From Kalaharituber pfeilii (taxonomy: Eukaryota > Ascomycota > Pezizomycetes > Pezizales > Pezizaceae): a DNA stretch of 64,000 nt. The stretch lies in contig WHUZ01000022.1 of NCBI GenBank assembly GCA_015179045.1, positions 496,001 to 560,000 of the forward strand, read 5' to 3'. The notes beneath the pieces were generated by a model. The model ran no database searches and was not told the DNA's origin. It saw only the letters and a list, made by a program, of their open reading frames with translations. Positions within the stretch are counted from its first letter, which is position 1; every line of letters starts with the position of its first letter. A program made the translations under genes and the position numbers. Below are positions 11,691 through 23,623 of this stretch, piece after piece.

Positions 11691-11974
11691 GCTAGAGGCC
11701 AGATAAGGAAGCTAGATACACATGAAAGGGCATATGCTGGACATCTGAGCAATATCATTGTGGGTAGATATTAACCGGAATTTAGGTAGAGTTTATGGGC
11801 TGTAACGAGGGTTTCGCTATCCATAGGTTCTACAATTATTAGCATTATACTCCACAAAATATATAAAATTAATACTAGAGCTCCCTGGATGCAGGAGTGG
11901 GATTACGTGATATTATAAATAACAATGAGAATATACTGATATGAATAAATGCAGAGAAACGAGATTGTACGGTC

Positions 11975-14900
11975 ATGGAACTGGTAAAGAGTGTACAGTC
12001 ACTTGACGCCGACTTTACGGGTCCCTTATCCACTATCGCTACACCTACACTCACCCTCGCGGTCGCGAGGTGGCCACATGCTACTGTAGTACATAAGTAC
12101 GTTGCTACTGAAGCGTCTTGGCATATGTGTTATGTAATCAATCTTTGGTTTGGTGTCTTAATTATGCATAACCCAGATATAGACTGGGAGAGAGGAACCA
12201 TGAAATGGCGGAGTAGCTATTGCCAGCAGCATTGCCTCCCCAAAGAGTTCCAGGCAAGCATCGTCGATAATATTGTCCTAAAGAAGGAAATATTAGATGA
12301 CCCTGATGCATGGGTAGCTAGTTTAGTCTGGCATACCGAGGATGGAGAAGATGTTAAAGGACTTCTCCCTGCAGTTTACCACAAGTGGGCTCACCTCTGT
12401 AGTCGAGAGCAGAGTAATCAATTACCAGCTCACTCCCGGTTTGACCACACTATCAAATTAGTCCCTGGAGCAGAGGCCCCATGGGGACCACTATACCCAT
12501 TTTCTGAAAACGAACTCCGAGCCTTGAAAGAATGGCTCGACAAGCAAGAAGCAGCGGGGAAAATTGTAAAGTCTCCCAATCATCAGCAGGAGCACCCATC
12601 CTATTAGTCCGAAAATCCGACGGTACCTATCGAGTCTGTACAGATTACCGCGCACTCAATAAAGTAACTATCAAGAACCGATACCCCCTACCTCTTATGA
12701 CGGAACTTCGAGAACGTCTAAACAAGGCTAAAATATTTACGAAGTTAGATCTGAAAAATGGTTATAACCTAGTACGCATGGCCAAAGAAGACGAAGAGAA
12801 AACTGCGTTCCGCACCCGGTTCGGATTATACCATTGGCGAGTTATGCCCTTCGGACTTTGCAACGCCCCTGCCACCTTCCAAGCTATGATGGATAACATA
12901 TTCCATGACCTGCTTGACAACGGAGTTGTAATATATTTGGATGATATCCTAATATATTCAGAAAATGATGAGGAGCATGAACGTCTAGTAAAAGAGGTAC
13001 TAGCAAGGCTCGATAAGGCTGGTTTGGGAGTGAACCTAAGAAAGAGTTGCTTCCATCAGCAAGTAGTAGAATTCTTAGGTTATAAGATTTCTCCGGAAGG
13101 AATCCAAATGACCAAGAAAAAGGTGGAGGAAGTTAAGAATTGGGCAACCCCTCGCCGAGTCAAAGATGTGCAAGAATTCCTAGGTTTTGCTAATTTTTAT
13201 AGAAGGTTTATCGAAGGGTTCTCCAAAATCGCACACCCTTTAACAGAATTAACCAAGAAAACCTACCTTGGAAATGGACTCGAGCAAGACAACAAGCCTT
13301 TGACGAAATCAAGAAAAGGTTTACAACTGCACCAATTCTAGTACACTTCCAATCGGAGAAGGAGACTATTATCGAAACCGATGCTAGTGACTATGCCGTA
13401 GGAGCAGTCTTATCTCAGCTTCAACCCAACGGCAAACCACACCCATGTGCTTTTATGTCACGAAAATTCTCACCAGCGGAAATTAATTACGATATCCACG
13501 ATAAAGAAATGGTAGCCATCATCAAAGCCTTCAAGGAGTGGGAACCACTACTCAAGTCCTGTCAACAACAGATACTCGTTTGGACAGACCACAAAAACCT
13601 TGAGTACTTTAGTACTACGAAAACTTTGACTCGAAGACAAGCAAGATGGGCCGAGTTCCTGGGAGAATTTGATTTCATGGTAAGGTATAGACCTGGAGAG
13701 AAAAATGGGAAGCCAGATGCATTGAGTAGGCGTTGGGATCACCGCCCTGAGGAAGGGAGTGAAGACCTACAACCAGTACAGTTCTTGTTTAAGCCCGGAC
13801 AATTAAGGCTAGCTGCAACAAAGGTAGTGAAGCTAAGGGACACCTTCCGAGATGACTTACGCACTGCTGGAGAGAGTTCCGCAGATTGGGTGAAAACCCG
13901 AGAAGCAGTCAAGGAAGGGAGTCAACTAGTGGATAAGAACTTTACGGTTGAAGACAACCTCCTCCTCTGGAAACACCGGTGGTTCATCCCAGACAATAAG
14001 GAAATCAAAAACAGAATCCTTCGAGATAACCATGATAGTAAAATCGCTGGACATTTCGGCATTCATAAGACTTTGGACCGAATTAAGGCTAACTATCACT
14101 GGGTTAACATCGAGCAAGACGTACAGGATTATGTACGCTCTTGTGATACATGCCAAAGGGACAAACCAAGCAGACACCGAAAATACGGACTTCTAGAACC
14201 ATTAGAAGTACCTTACCGTCCCTGGTCATCAATCTCGATGGATTGGATCACCGAACTTCCTGAGTCTAATGGCTGCACCATCATTTGGGTAATCGTTGAC
14301 CGATTTACTAAAATGGCCCATTTCATCCCTCTCCCCACTAACACTACCGCTAAAGACCTTGCCCAAGCCTTTCTGAGATTCTATTGGAAGTATCATGGAC
14401 TTCCGGAAGACATCATCTCGGACCGAGACTCAAAGGTAACCTCACATTTCTGGCAAGCACTAATGGATCTATTAGGCATTACGACAAAGCTATCGACTGC
14501 CTTCCACCCTGAAACCGATGGGCAAACAGAGCGAACAAACCAAACCCTTGAACAATATCTACGACACTATTGTTCTTGGAAGCAGGACGATTGGGAAGAC
14601 CTTTTGCCTATGGCAGAGTTTGCGTATAACTCCTCCTCTGAAACAACAGGCATGTCCCCTTTCGAAGCCAACTTTGGGTTTGAACCTCGCCAGTCCTGGG
14701 AACCATTAAGGAAGGTCGAATTCCAGAACCCTGCCAGCGAACTTCTATGAGAAAGTCTGGGAAGGAACCTGGAAACGACTTAGGGAGAACATTCTAAAAG
14801 CTAGAATCAAGATGACTCGATGGTCTAATACTAAAAGACTTGAACAACCAAGCCTCAAAGTAGGAGATCTCGTCATGGTTAGCAAGCAGAACATGCAATC

Positions 14901-15337
14901 CCACCGACCTTCTAAGAAACTCGACCACCGAAAAGCCGGACCTTTCAAAATTACCAAAGCAATAGGAACTCGAGCATATAAACTAGAGTTACCTTCAACT
15001 ATGAAAGTACACCCGGTTTTCCATGTGAGCTTATTGGAACCCTATCGGCAAAGTCTAGATTCAACTCGACATATCCCTCCACCCCCCCCCAGAAGAAATC
15101 GAGGATGAAGTCAATTGGGTAGTTCGGGATATCGTTGAAAGCAGAAAAAATAAGAGGAAGCGTGGGCACCCGGTAGAGTATTTAGTATTGTGGGAAGGAT
15201 ACCCAGATGAGGAAGCAACATGGGAAGGTTATAAGAACTTGGCTGGAACAAGTGAGGAAATTTTGAAGGAGTTTCATAACAGACATCCGCAGGCAGATAG
15301 GGATTTCCGGGTTAAGATCTTGAGGACAAGAAACTAG
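11975..15337 (+). pseudogene. Ty3/gypsy chromovirus pol (5'-truncated, frameshifted)
   Basis: Domains in order: end of the protease-RT linker (NPDIDWERGTMKWR, about 12172); reverse transcriptase (about 12560-13270, with DLKNGY, MPFGLCNAP and catalytic VIYLDDILIYS); RNase H (from about 13290; ETDASDYAVGAVLSQ); integrase with HHCC zinc finger (HFGIH...CDTCQ, about 14050-14160) and catalytic D, D, E in SMDW, ISDRDS and TDGQTER; GPF/Y-like region (GPFKI...HPVFHVSLLEP, about 14940-15050); and a C-terminal chromodomain (VRDIVESRKNKRKR, then EYLVLWEGYPDEEATWE, about 15120-15230). Coding passes through at least four frame changes (near 12590, 13265, 14745 and in the C run at 15081-15090). gag, most of protease and the 5' LTR are absent. 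The chromodomain marks it as a chromovirus, a clade known to target heterochromatin. Confidence 0.95.
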
Positions 15338-15348
15338 GAAGGGAGTAA

Positions 15349-15864
15349 TGTCACGGAGGTTGACATAGTCGATAGAGAGTCTATGATCTCCTAATGAGGT
15401 AGTCATTACTAGAACGGTCGCTCCGTTAGTAGTGTAACACCATTAGGAAATAATAGTAAGCACTAAGCAGGAAGCCTAGGGTTGATCAGGACAGGACGCT
15501 GTCAGTCACCTACGGCTTGGCAGAGTAAGCCGCCACAGGGCCCTAATTAGAAATGCTACTCCGTTATCTCTAGAAGAGATAACTAGGCTAGGTTTAGTGC
15601 TAGGAGGAGCTAATAAGTCTGAAACCTGATAGGTAATGGACCGGACCGTGTATCCAGTAGATTGGAACAAGGCCTCAGCCTCCGTAGAAAGCCACTGTCA
15701 GAAAGGGCACTTAGGATGGGATCCAGTAAGAGTATTTAACTTGAGCTGGATGGCCCGCCCCGACAGAAGAACCATTATCAGTGAAAGCTGTAACACTCCC
15801 GCTTAAAGTTATTTCTGTATAAGAATATATTCTAAGTTTTTTATTCACATAATCGGCCGTGACG
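15349..15864 (+). repeat. 3' LTR of the gypsy chromovirus
   Basis: It starts TGTCACGG directly after a purine-rich tract (aggaagggagtaa, 15336-15348) and 12 bp past the pol stop. It ends CCGTGACG, an inverted repeat of the start with the last base changed from the expected A, giving an LTR of 516 bp. No matching 5' LTR was found upstream of the pol fragment. Confidence 0.75.
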
Positions 15865-16185
15865 ACTGTTACGGAGGTGGTAAACGCAGAAAGTTACCGT
15901 CCGCCAGGTCAAAAAGACACTTGACTAGCGATAGTATAACGGGGGTGCTTCGTCACGGCCGATTATGTGAACAAAAAACTTAGAATATATTCTTATACAG
16001 AAATAACTTTAAGCGGGAGTGTTACAGCTTTCACTGATAATGGTTCTTCTGTCGGGGCGGGCCATCCAGCTCAAGTTAAATACTCTTACTGGATCCCATC
16101 CTAAGTGCCCTTTCTGACAGTGGCTTTCTACGGAGGCTGAGGCCTTGTTCCAATCTACTGGATACACGGTCCGGTCCGTTACCTA
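15630..16185. repeat. 556-bp palindrome built from opposed LTR halves
   Basis: The arm 15630-15864 (the 3' part of the LTR) is almost perfectly the reverse complement of 15951-16185. The loop of 86 bp begins ctgttacggaggtggtaaac, which resembles the start of a related LTR and also matches the block at 18904-18976. The right arm is therefore an inverted, truncated LTR copy. Confidence 0.85.
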
Positions 16186-16189
16186 CAAC

Positions 16190-17045
16190 GGTATAGAGAC
16201 ACAACTTCAAACCATTGATTAAGTAATACATCTGCCAAGCCCCTAAGCACCTACTAGTAGCAGCGCCTGGTTCGAGGCTAATAATCAACATGTTGTAACA
16301 TTCCCGGCCAGCATTAGTAAGCAGCACCATATGTGTCATTTTGCTGCTTGAGCAATCGCGCACCCTTCAGCCACGGTCACTTTACACGGTCGCATTACAC
16401 ACTCGCATTACGTCTACAGCTGCCCACGCTCGCACCACTCATAGAAGGTTTTTCCAGAGTCTATTGCAGGTCTACGAGAAACTATACCCAAAGCTCTTTT
16501 TTCTATTTCAGACATCGCTATTTGGCGTTATTATAATAAGTGTCTTCATATTATGCAGGCATATAAGGATGGTCATCAATATGGAACAGAGACCTTCAAA
16601 AATCATGTATATATAAGTCACCGGCGGGGAACCCTTTGATGACTAATCCATTTGTATGGGGCTTGGCATGTAACATTTGCTACATTTCCTGAGAAAGTAA
16701 AAAAACTTTGAACCTTTTCAGTTTTACAACGAATAAAGATTTTGCCATGAAAATATCATAGAATGATAGAGCGTCTCAAATAGTATAGATTTTTGATATT
16801 TCTACCTTAATTCATATCAGGTTGTGGTTGCTGATAGGTTTTGCGTTGCGTTGGTTGTGTCGCAAATTTCAAGTTGATTATTAACTTCCGGCACCATAAC
16901 ATGGTTGCCACTTCTTCTGCTGGAAACCCGGGTATGACTATACTGAGATATTCTGTAGTATAATAGTGATTCAAGCGTCCAAACAAGGTTTGTGAAAAAT
17001 GTTGATCAGAGCGAGGCTTGCCGACAATATGAGAAAACAGGTTCA
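16190..17045. other. Intergenic with short dispersed repeat
   Basis: No gene was recognised. The segment around 16870-16900 (gattattaacttccggcacc) is the reverse complement of one at about 6948-6970, indicating a dispersed repeat of unknown type. Confidence 0.45.
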
Positions 17046-17049
17046 GTAG

Positions 17050-17385
17050 AAAAAATCATTACTCGCATGCCTCGGCTATGGTGAGAAAGGAGGCATCTTG
17101 AAAACGCATGAGAGGAGGTTTGGTGGCCTTGGCTTGGAACGAGGAGGAGGAAGGACCGCTGTTTGAACTTGAACAGGACAGGAAACGATACGAGTGGGGG
17201 AGGAGTGTAGGGAATGCAGTGACATTGAATCTCGGGGCATCCTGTAACTAATTAGGACCAGCAGCCCGGGCCAGCCAGCACAAATATGGATGTCCATCTT
17301 GGAATGTGGACCACTGGCCCGGGAGTGGCCCGCTAAGATCGCTGGCCCCGAACATATGCGGGGTTATGTGAACAAAAAAAAATCA
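17050..17385. mobile_element. Composite of LINE-A tail (minus) and LINE-B-type tail (plus)
   Basis: At 17057-17090 the sequence tcattactcgcatgcctcgg followed by ctatggtgag is a degraded minus-strand LINE-A tail. At 17355-17384 tgcggggttatgtgaac plus nine A is a plus-strand LINE-B-type tail. The sequence between is not recognised as LINE coding. These are probably two independent short copies. Confidence 0.5.
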
Positions 17386-17389
17386 CCAG

Positions 17390-18205
17390 GAAACCGATCA
17401 AACCCCTTAACCTACGTACAGAGCCATTGTGAATGCGAATGACCCTCAAGTGGGCTCAAATAAAAGCCAGAGCATGAGGGTACATGATGGTAAATTATTC
17501 TCCACAATTTTTTGCCCCAGTTTGTAGCACATTAGGGGTGGCATATTCTGGCATATATCCAATCATATACTTCTGAGCCACCAAGTATGAATGAGATTAC
17601 TCGAGGCCTTTGCATCTCCATTTATACTTTGTTCCTTATACTAAACAAGTATACCAAGTTTGTGACTATCGGACTAATGTGCAGAAAGTTACTGTCATGT
17701 CAAAGAGTACAGTTTTTTTTACTTAGGTTGATCACAGTATTAAGCTATTGTTTCATAAGAAAGAAGTACAGAGGCTCTGTAAAGCTATATAATAGAAATC
17801 ATGCATAGGAAATGTTTTCTGAATGAATTGCAGCACTGACAAAGGGTGGGGACAGTTGAGCACTGCAGGGTGCACATATGTGTAAAAGCCTACCTTTCTC
17901 ACATAGACGTTCAGAAACATTTATTGGCAGTGTGACCATAATGTCTATAAACCTATGTAGGATATTTATAACTCCATCGCTAAATCTTATAGGGTCACTA
18001 TAACTGTACCTGTAAATCAGTACACAGTATGTATTGTAAGCAGTGAGTAATGTACATATTGCACTTATAACACTTATACTTATAAGATATATGGCAGGGG
18101 AAATAGGATTACTAGTCAAGCCTCAGTTTGTTTATGATGTGAGATAATTCTCTATGGTTTGGGCCCTCATCGCCATGAAAATCAATTTGTCAATAGTATC
18201 TGTAA
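17390..18205. other. Intergenic, no gene recognised
   Basis: AT-rich, with unsupported short frames on both strands. Confidence 0.4.
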
Positions 18206-18209
<4 letters not shown>

Positions 18210-18237
<28 letters not shown>

Positions 18238-18903
18238 TATCAGTGATCGCTTGCCGCCCTAGGGGCTATGGCGATTTAGTTACATAGGAGATAATAAATG
18301 AAATAGTAGAAGACAAATAGCGGTCAAGGGAAAAGAAAAGGTGAGCATAATTTAGCGTTCCGTGCAGTCCCTCAACTACGTCTACCATTCCATCCAGTCC
18401 ATCAGCGCTCTAAGTGGGTCCCTATCCCCTTCGCCCCTTTCTGGTGGCCTGAGCAGTGCGCCCCTCCCCCCCGGCCATCTTGTCTTCCATACTCGGCATC
18501 TGTCCAGGACGTGGGTTGTGATTTCCTCCTCTTCTCCGCACCACCTACTTTCCAGTCCGTCGGTCTTTCCCAACCTGTGTTGCCAGTGCCGCAGGCCCTT
18601 GCGTCCTAGTAGGCCCGCCAGTGTCGCCACTCCGTGCCCCCAGTCTCTGTAGCGGCCTGTAGTTCATGCCTAGCCTGTTCCTCTCCTCCGCTCTCCAGGC
18701 TCTGGCTTGCTGTCACATGCACGCCTCCGTGATCATCTCATCTTGGTATTGCATGAAAGCACCTATCTTGGCTGTCTTGGCGGCTCCTGTGTGTTGTCCG
18801 TGATGCCCCTGTGGCCTTTGACCTAGGTCACGGCCACGTCCAGGCCCCCTCTTGCGGCTCTCGCTTCCCAGGGGCCTGTAGCTCAGGCCCAGTCTATCCC
18901 TCT
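18210..18903 (-). mobile_element. LINE-A 3' fragment
   Basis: The T run at 18211-18236 and cgatcgcttgccgccctagg are the minus-strand tail. Minus-strand translation gives LAGLLGRKGLRHWQHRLGK and RWCGEEEEITTHVLDRC, the C-terminal region and the degenerate CxxC...H...C motif (first Cys changed to Ser). Further 5', AAKTAKIGAFMQYQDEMITEACM matches the segment before that region in the 24.5-kb copy. Frameshifts break the reading frame. Confidence 0.75.
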
Positions 18904-18976
18904 GTAACAGAGGTGGTAGACACAGAGAATTAACCTCCACTAGGGCAAATAGAAACTTGAGTAGCAATGCTCACTA
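18904..18976 (+). repeat. LTR-start-like fragment
   Basis: The segment tgtaacagaggtggtagaca, then aattaacctccactagg and cttgagtagcaatg, aligns by eye with the palindrome loop at 15867-15935 (tgttacggaggtggtaaacg...cttgactagcgatag). Both start TGT.AC.GAGGT like the chromovirus LTR. It is probably a truncated LTR of a related element. Confidence 0.5.
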
Positions 18977-19021
18977 GTTCTTCCCTTCAAAACTGCGACG
19001 CTTTTCCTGCTGTCACATATC

Positions 19022-20400
19022 ACATGCATGTTATACGCATATTGCGAGGAGGTCCTAGTCATTGGTGAGAAGGCCAAGAGGAGGGCAGATGTTGAGAGAT
19101 GCAAGTGGTTAGGGGTGATTTGCGACAGCACTCTCGACTTCGATCATCACTGGAAAAGCAGGATCGAGAAAGCCAGGAAACTCCTGGGCACCTTGTCTGG
19201 GCTAGGCAATTCGCAATGGGGCATGAGCCCGCTTTCATGGAGCAAGGCATATACAGGCATGGTAAGGCAGTGGCACTGTGGGGGCCTCAGATTGGGTGGA
19301 GGGGACAGAAGCAGTGGAGAGAGGAATTTGAAAGGCTTCAGTATCAGGCCCTCCGCAAGTTGTACAGGGGCAGTTCAAGGAGCAGCGAGAGGAAAGGTGG
19401 AGGCAATTGCAGGCGTTGAAAGCGTGAGTACAATCCTGGATCAGAGCCAGGCGAGATATGCCCTGAGGTCAATAAGAGACCCTCAGGGGTAGGGGATCTA
19501 TGGCCTGAGAGCTTCAGAGGGGTTGCAGCCACAGACCCAGACCGGGAAAGGGAGAAGGGGAGAGACTGGAGAGACTTTAGCCTAGCATATGCCACAGAGA
19601 AGAATGATGGCTTCGAGTCAGTAGCAGGTAAGATTGCCAGCACACTTGAGGCCGATGGTGATGAGAAAGTATCCTGGGGGCAGGAGATTCAACCACTGGA
19701 TTCAGACATGGAGCTCACGGACCTCAAGCTGGGCAAGGAGGATACTCCAGCCAAATGGGAAAAGGTTATTAGCAAGGCCAAGGGTGAGTCCGTAGCTATT
19801 TTCACAGATGGCAGTCGCAGTGAGGAAGGAGGAGTTGGAGGTGGATGATGCTGAAGCAGGTAGTGGCAGGCGAGTCAGAAGGGTCTCGGTGGGTCGGCAC
19901 CAAGGCTACTGTGTGGGATAGTGAGGTCGCAGGTATGAGAGGTGCCCTTGAGGTGGTTGACAGCAGGGCGAAAGTGTTACTGCTTGCGACTTTCAGGCAG
20001 CAATTAGCGCAGTCAAGATAGCAGGGAAAACTGGAAAAGTGAGAACTGCGGACCTAGCATGTATGGTAGCGCTTGTGGCAGAAAGGCAGTGGAACTTGAG
20101 GGATCCTAGAGCTGTGAGGCTTGCATAGGTAAAGGCCCATATGGGAATAGAGGGCAATGAGATGGTAGATGAGAGAGCCAAAGAAGGAGCCAGATAAATG
20201 AGGTAGACTACTAAGAGCAGACTGTGCCAGGAGTTGGTTCAAAAGAGAAACTAGGAGAGAGAGTGAGCTGGGTTCAGGAAGAGCAAGTTCATAAAGTGGT
20301 GCAGAAGGGCTTTTACCAACTATATCTGGCTGTGACCTGGGAAAGGTAAAGCTATATAGGGGAGGAAAATCAGTAAAGAGAAGATACAGTACTTTTGCAA
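19022..20400 (+). pseudogene. LINE-B pol fragment (RT thumb, RNase H), broken
   Basis: The first frame (19028-19492) reads KRRADVERCKWLGVICDSTL then KARKLLGTLSGLG, typical of the region after the RT in Tad1-like elements. Further on, SVAIFTDGSRSEEGG (about 19790) is the start of an RNase H domain with its first catalytic Asp. The following sequence parallels the copy at 33.1-34.3 kb but carries many frameshifts and stops. The 3' end (about 20340-20395) still matches that copy near 34.25-34.3 kb, and the tail is missing. Confidence 0.75.
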
Positions 20401-20789
20401 AGTAACATAGAGTACAGAACATATAGTATTTAAGTGTAGCAAGTTGAAGTAACTCAAAAGGAAGAAGAAAAGTAGTGAAATAGTTATCTGGTAGTACTAG
20501 AAGAACTTAGAAAAGAAAGAATGAAAACAGGACAGGGTAGAAGATAACTCAGTTGAGGTATGGTTTTGCTAGCCTCAAACTGGGATAATGTAATGAATGG
20601 GTCGGATTGGGGTTGGGATTCGGGGTTCGAGGTTCAGGGCGCGAGTACGGGGTAGGCGGTGAGCGTCAGGGCGATTTCAAAGCAGGCGGAGGCAGTCGGT
20701 GCTATAGGATATAGGAGTGCAGATGTATTTCAGAACTAACTACAACTTGGGTGGGAATACAAGTTGTTGCGTAGGGAATCTAGAGAGCG

Positions 20790-20792
<3 letters not shown>

Positions 20793-20825
<33 letters not shown>

Positions 20826-21480
20826 CCAATACTCACATGCCGCCCTATGGGCTATGGCGAGGGTTTAATTAAAGAAAGAAGAAAATAATAACCAATAGAT
20901 ACATGTGTTGCCGGCGGTGCTCATACATGATGTGGGTGGAGTGTCCATACAAAGCGTCCTTCACTTCTGTCGTCTGTCTGGTTCGTATGGGCTGATCCTC
21001 AACCATTTCCCGCCCAGTCTTACCCTGTCTATATTGGTCTTTTCCTCCAAGTACACCACGGCTGAGCTGGTCTTCTTACCCTCTTCCAGCAGCACAGTCT
21101 TTTTCCTCAACCACATTATTCCAACTGTCTTCCCCAGTTCCGCGTTCCCAGTCTCCAACCATCGCCGTACTTTTCCGAGGTCTTTTCTAAGGGCGATTCC
21201 GTGTACTACGACGCCGTGCTTTGAGGTGGTAGCGTTGGGGTTCGGTGGGGGGCGGAGGACTTGTTGGTCTTCTTGGTGGGTTTATCTGTCCTCTTGGTGG
21301 ATCTTGGACTTGTATTGGGGGGCTCGGGGGGCTCGGAGGTCGGGGTTGGGGGTTTTTGTGTTTCGGTAGTGGCGACGGGGGTGCTTCCCGTGAGTGCCGC
21401 CGGGTAGAGAGCGGGGAGGGAGGGCCTCTTTTATAGAGAGCGCTCATAGCCAAATTCCAATTCCTTCGAGCAAACAACAA
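20793..21480 (-). mobile_element. LINE-A derivative: ORF1 remnant plus tail
   Basis: The minus-strand tail (T run 20797-20825, then cacatgccgccctatgggct) is followed by minus-strand coding WLRKKTVLLEEGKKTSSAVV and VRLGGKWLRISPYEPD (20961-21158), the ORF1-like block shared with 1.9-2.4 kb. A proline-rich frame (21187-21480) lies upstream of it. No RT is present, so ORF1 is joined almost directly to the tail. Confidence 0.65.
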
Positions 21481-22150
21481 AAATATATAGAAGACTAAGG
21501 AAACATCTAGAATCAGGTGGAAATGTCAGGAATGTTCAGGAACGTTCAGGAATATTCAGGAACAAGCTCAACGATACTAACTGTCGTATGTAGTTGTTGT
21601 TGCTGGTATCATAGGTTCTAGGGTCTTCTAGCAGGTTCTGGGGTTCTCAATACTCCTTAGGCGATGACCGGGATGCTGGCGACCATGTTGCCTAAGCGAT
21701 CGATCTCACAGATACAGGGATATGTATTGGAGTACTAGAAGAAGTATGACAAGTTGCTGGGGGGTTAGGGTTAGCTGCACATGTACGAGTACAGGCATGT
21801 AGTATGTCAGTTGCCAGTACGGGACCGGAGCTGGGAGGTCTTAGATAAGTTATTTGGGTTGGATCATTACAGTAGCCTCCCTTCTAAGAGGAGAGCTCCG
21901 GCGATCCTCAGGGTTGGGTTGCTGGTCAATCTCATAGTCATCGTCATCAGGAATAATGATAGGGTCGGTTCTGGTTCCACTCATTTTGAGAGGGTACGGG
22001 GTCTAGTCTTTGAGGGGTAAGAGTCATGAAAACGCTGAACTAGCAGTAGGGCATTAGCACACAGCTCAGGAGGTTCCCAGGTGCGATGGTCGTAACTAGG
22101 CTAATGAACAAGGTATTTAAGTTTATTATGACGCTTCTGAGAGTCTAGGA
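21481..22150. other. Intergenic with short tandem motif
   Basis: Near 21525-21560 the unit caggaatgttcaggaacgtt is repeated about four times in variant form. No gene was recognised. Confidence 0.4.
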
Positions 22151-22152
22151 TA

Positions 22153-22730
22153 TCCTTTTTTTTTTTTGTTTTTTTTTTTTTTTAATATCATTAATCGCAT
22201 ACCGCCCTGTGGGCTATGGCGATGTCTTAAATACATAAATGAGTCAAACATAAATGAGTCAACAGGTGGATGAATGAAGTTGTGAAAACATAAATGTAAC
22301 GAAACGCTCCCCTATGCTGTCTCTCCCAGCATCTCAATTAATCTCCGTAGCGGGTCTCCCTCCTCTTCCCCGGTCCGGGGGGGCTTTCTGATATCCTCCA
22401 TCCCCCCTGGCCATCTCCTCCGCCATACTTTGCATTCCTCTAGGACGTGTCTCGTCGTTTCGTCGCCTTCTCCGCACCATCTGCACTCCGGGCTGGCTTC
22501 TTTTCCTATATGGTATCTCCACGCCCGCAGGCCCTTCGCCCCCAGCAAGCCTGCCAACCGTGCGGTCTGGTGTCCGAGTCTGTTTAGTGGCCTGTAGGAC
22601 AGTCCCAATCTTCCTCTTTCTTCTGCTCTCTCTTTTTTGGCTTCCTGTCTCAGTCCGGCCTCCGTTACCACCTCAGGTTCGTTCTGTAAGGCCGTGCCTA
22701 CCTTCGCCGCCTTGGTTCTTCCTCGATAAT
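22153..22730 (-). mobile_element. LINE-A 3' fragment with intact C-terminal reading frame
   Basis: The tail (T-rich 22155-22182, then accgccctgtgggctatggc) precedes an uninterrupted minus-strand frame at 22312-22671. That frame reads VTEAGLRQEAKKERAEE, LGLSYRPLNRLG, LAGLLGAKGLRAWRYHIGK and ECRWCGEGDETTRHVLEEC. The last is a complete C-x2-C-x8-H-x4-C motif, the best-preserved one in the window and a useful reference for the other copies. It is 5'-truncated near 22715-22730. Confidence 0.85.
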
Positions 22731-22739
22731 GATGGGAGG

Positions 22740-23340
22740 TGAAGAGGGTGAAGTTTGACCGGGAAGAGGGTCTGTAGCAATGAGTTTGAGTGAGGAAGTG
22801 TGGAATACTAGGTGCACTTTCATAGATGCGGGAAGCTCAAATTTAAATGCATGAGGAGACTTCTTCTTGGATTTTAAATCTTCCCAGTCTCTTATTGTCG
22901 AGCTTTCCAGAAGGTCGAGTTGTATGCAGATTTCATCTCAGGAGCCATACCTCATTTTCGACATCATATTTGGGTACAGGTAGTCAGTGTGGATTAGAGT
23001 TCTCTGCTTGTATCGCTTGTGCCTACTTAATCTCAGCTCACAGGTATTCTTTAAGTGCTTGTAAGTGATTAGTATAGTCTTGTAGGATTGTGGGGTTGGG
23101 CAGTCTGGCATCAGGCTTAGCAAGCAGGGTATAGCAAGGATGGTAGCCGTAATTGGTGAATTTTTTTTTTTTTTTTTTTTTCATTAATCGCACTAATCGT
23201 TTTGTTGATAGTTGCAGTATTCTTGTAGGTATTGCTTAAGGATTGCACTTTCTATCTAACTGTCAGTCTGAGGGTGGAAGCTAGTAGAGTCCAAACCCGG
23301 TGGTAATTTGCGCTGTTACGAAACCTCGAACTGACTTTCA
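22740..23340 (-). pseudogene. Broken gypsy integrase C-terminal fragment
   Basis: Reading the minus strand, SFHPQTDS-stop-IESAILKQYLQ (about 23290-23220) matches the gypsy integrase block HPQTDGQTER...QYL. Further 3', SPHAFKFELPASMKVHLVFH and ATDPLPGQTSPSSPP (about 22900-22740) match the region after the integrase core. Stops and frameshifts are frequent. A T run with cattaatcgc at 23161-23191 is a very short LINE-A tail piece inside it. This is a different gypsy lineage from the one at 12-15 kb. Confidence 0.65.
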
Positions 23341-23623
23341 CAACATTGGCTATTCTGCAGTACAGGGTCAGGAATATCAGAATGTCACTCTACAATTTGT
23401 GAGTCCCACAGATAGCCCACTCTATAGGGCAGTATATTGACTTCGAGGAAATTATGACTTATTCGACAAGCGGTTTATTGAACTTGATCGTAACTTGCCC
23501 TACAGGTTGAAAAACAAGCCGAATCTGACTTAGCTAAGGATTATTTGAATGGAGAAGAAATATCAAAAAATTGAATTTCAACTTGCCAACAGATGTTGAA
23601 AACTTGGAATAACCCAACTTGTT

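Noticed and set aside
21760..21776. Telomere-like ggggttagggttag
   Set aside because: Only two units, inside ordinary sequence; no interstitial telomere array.
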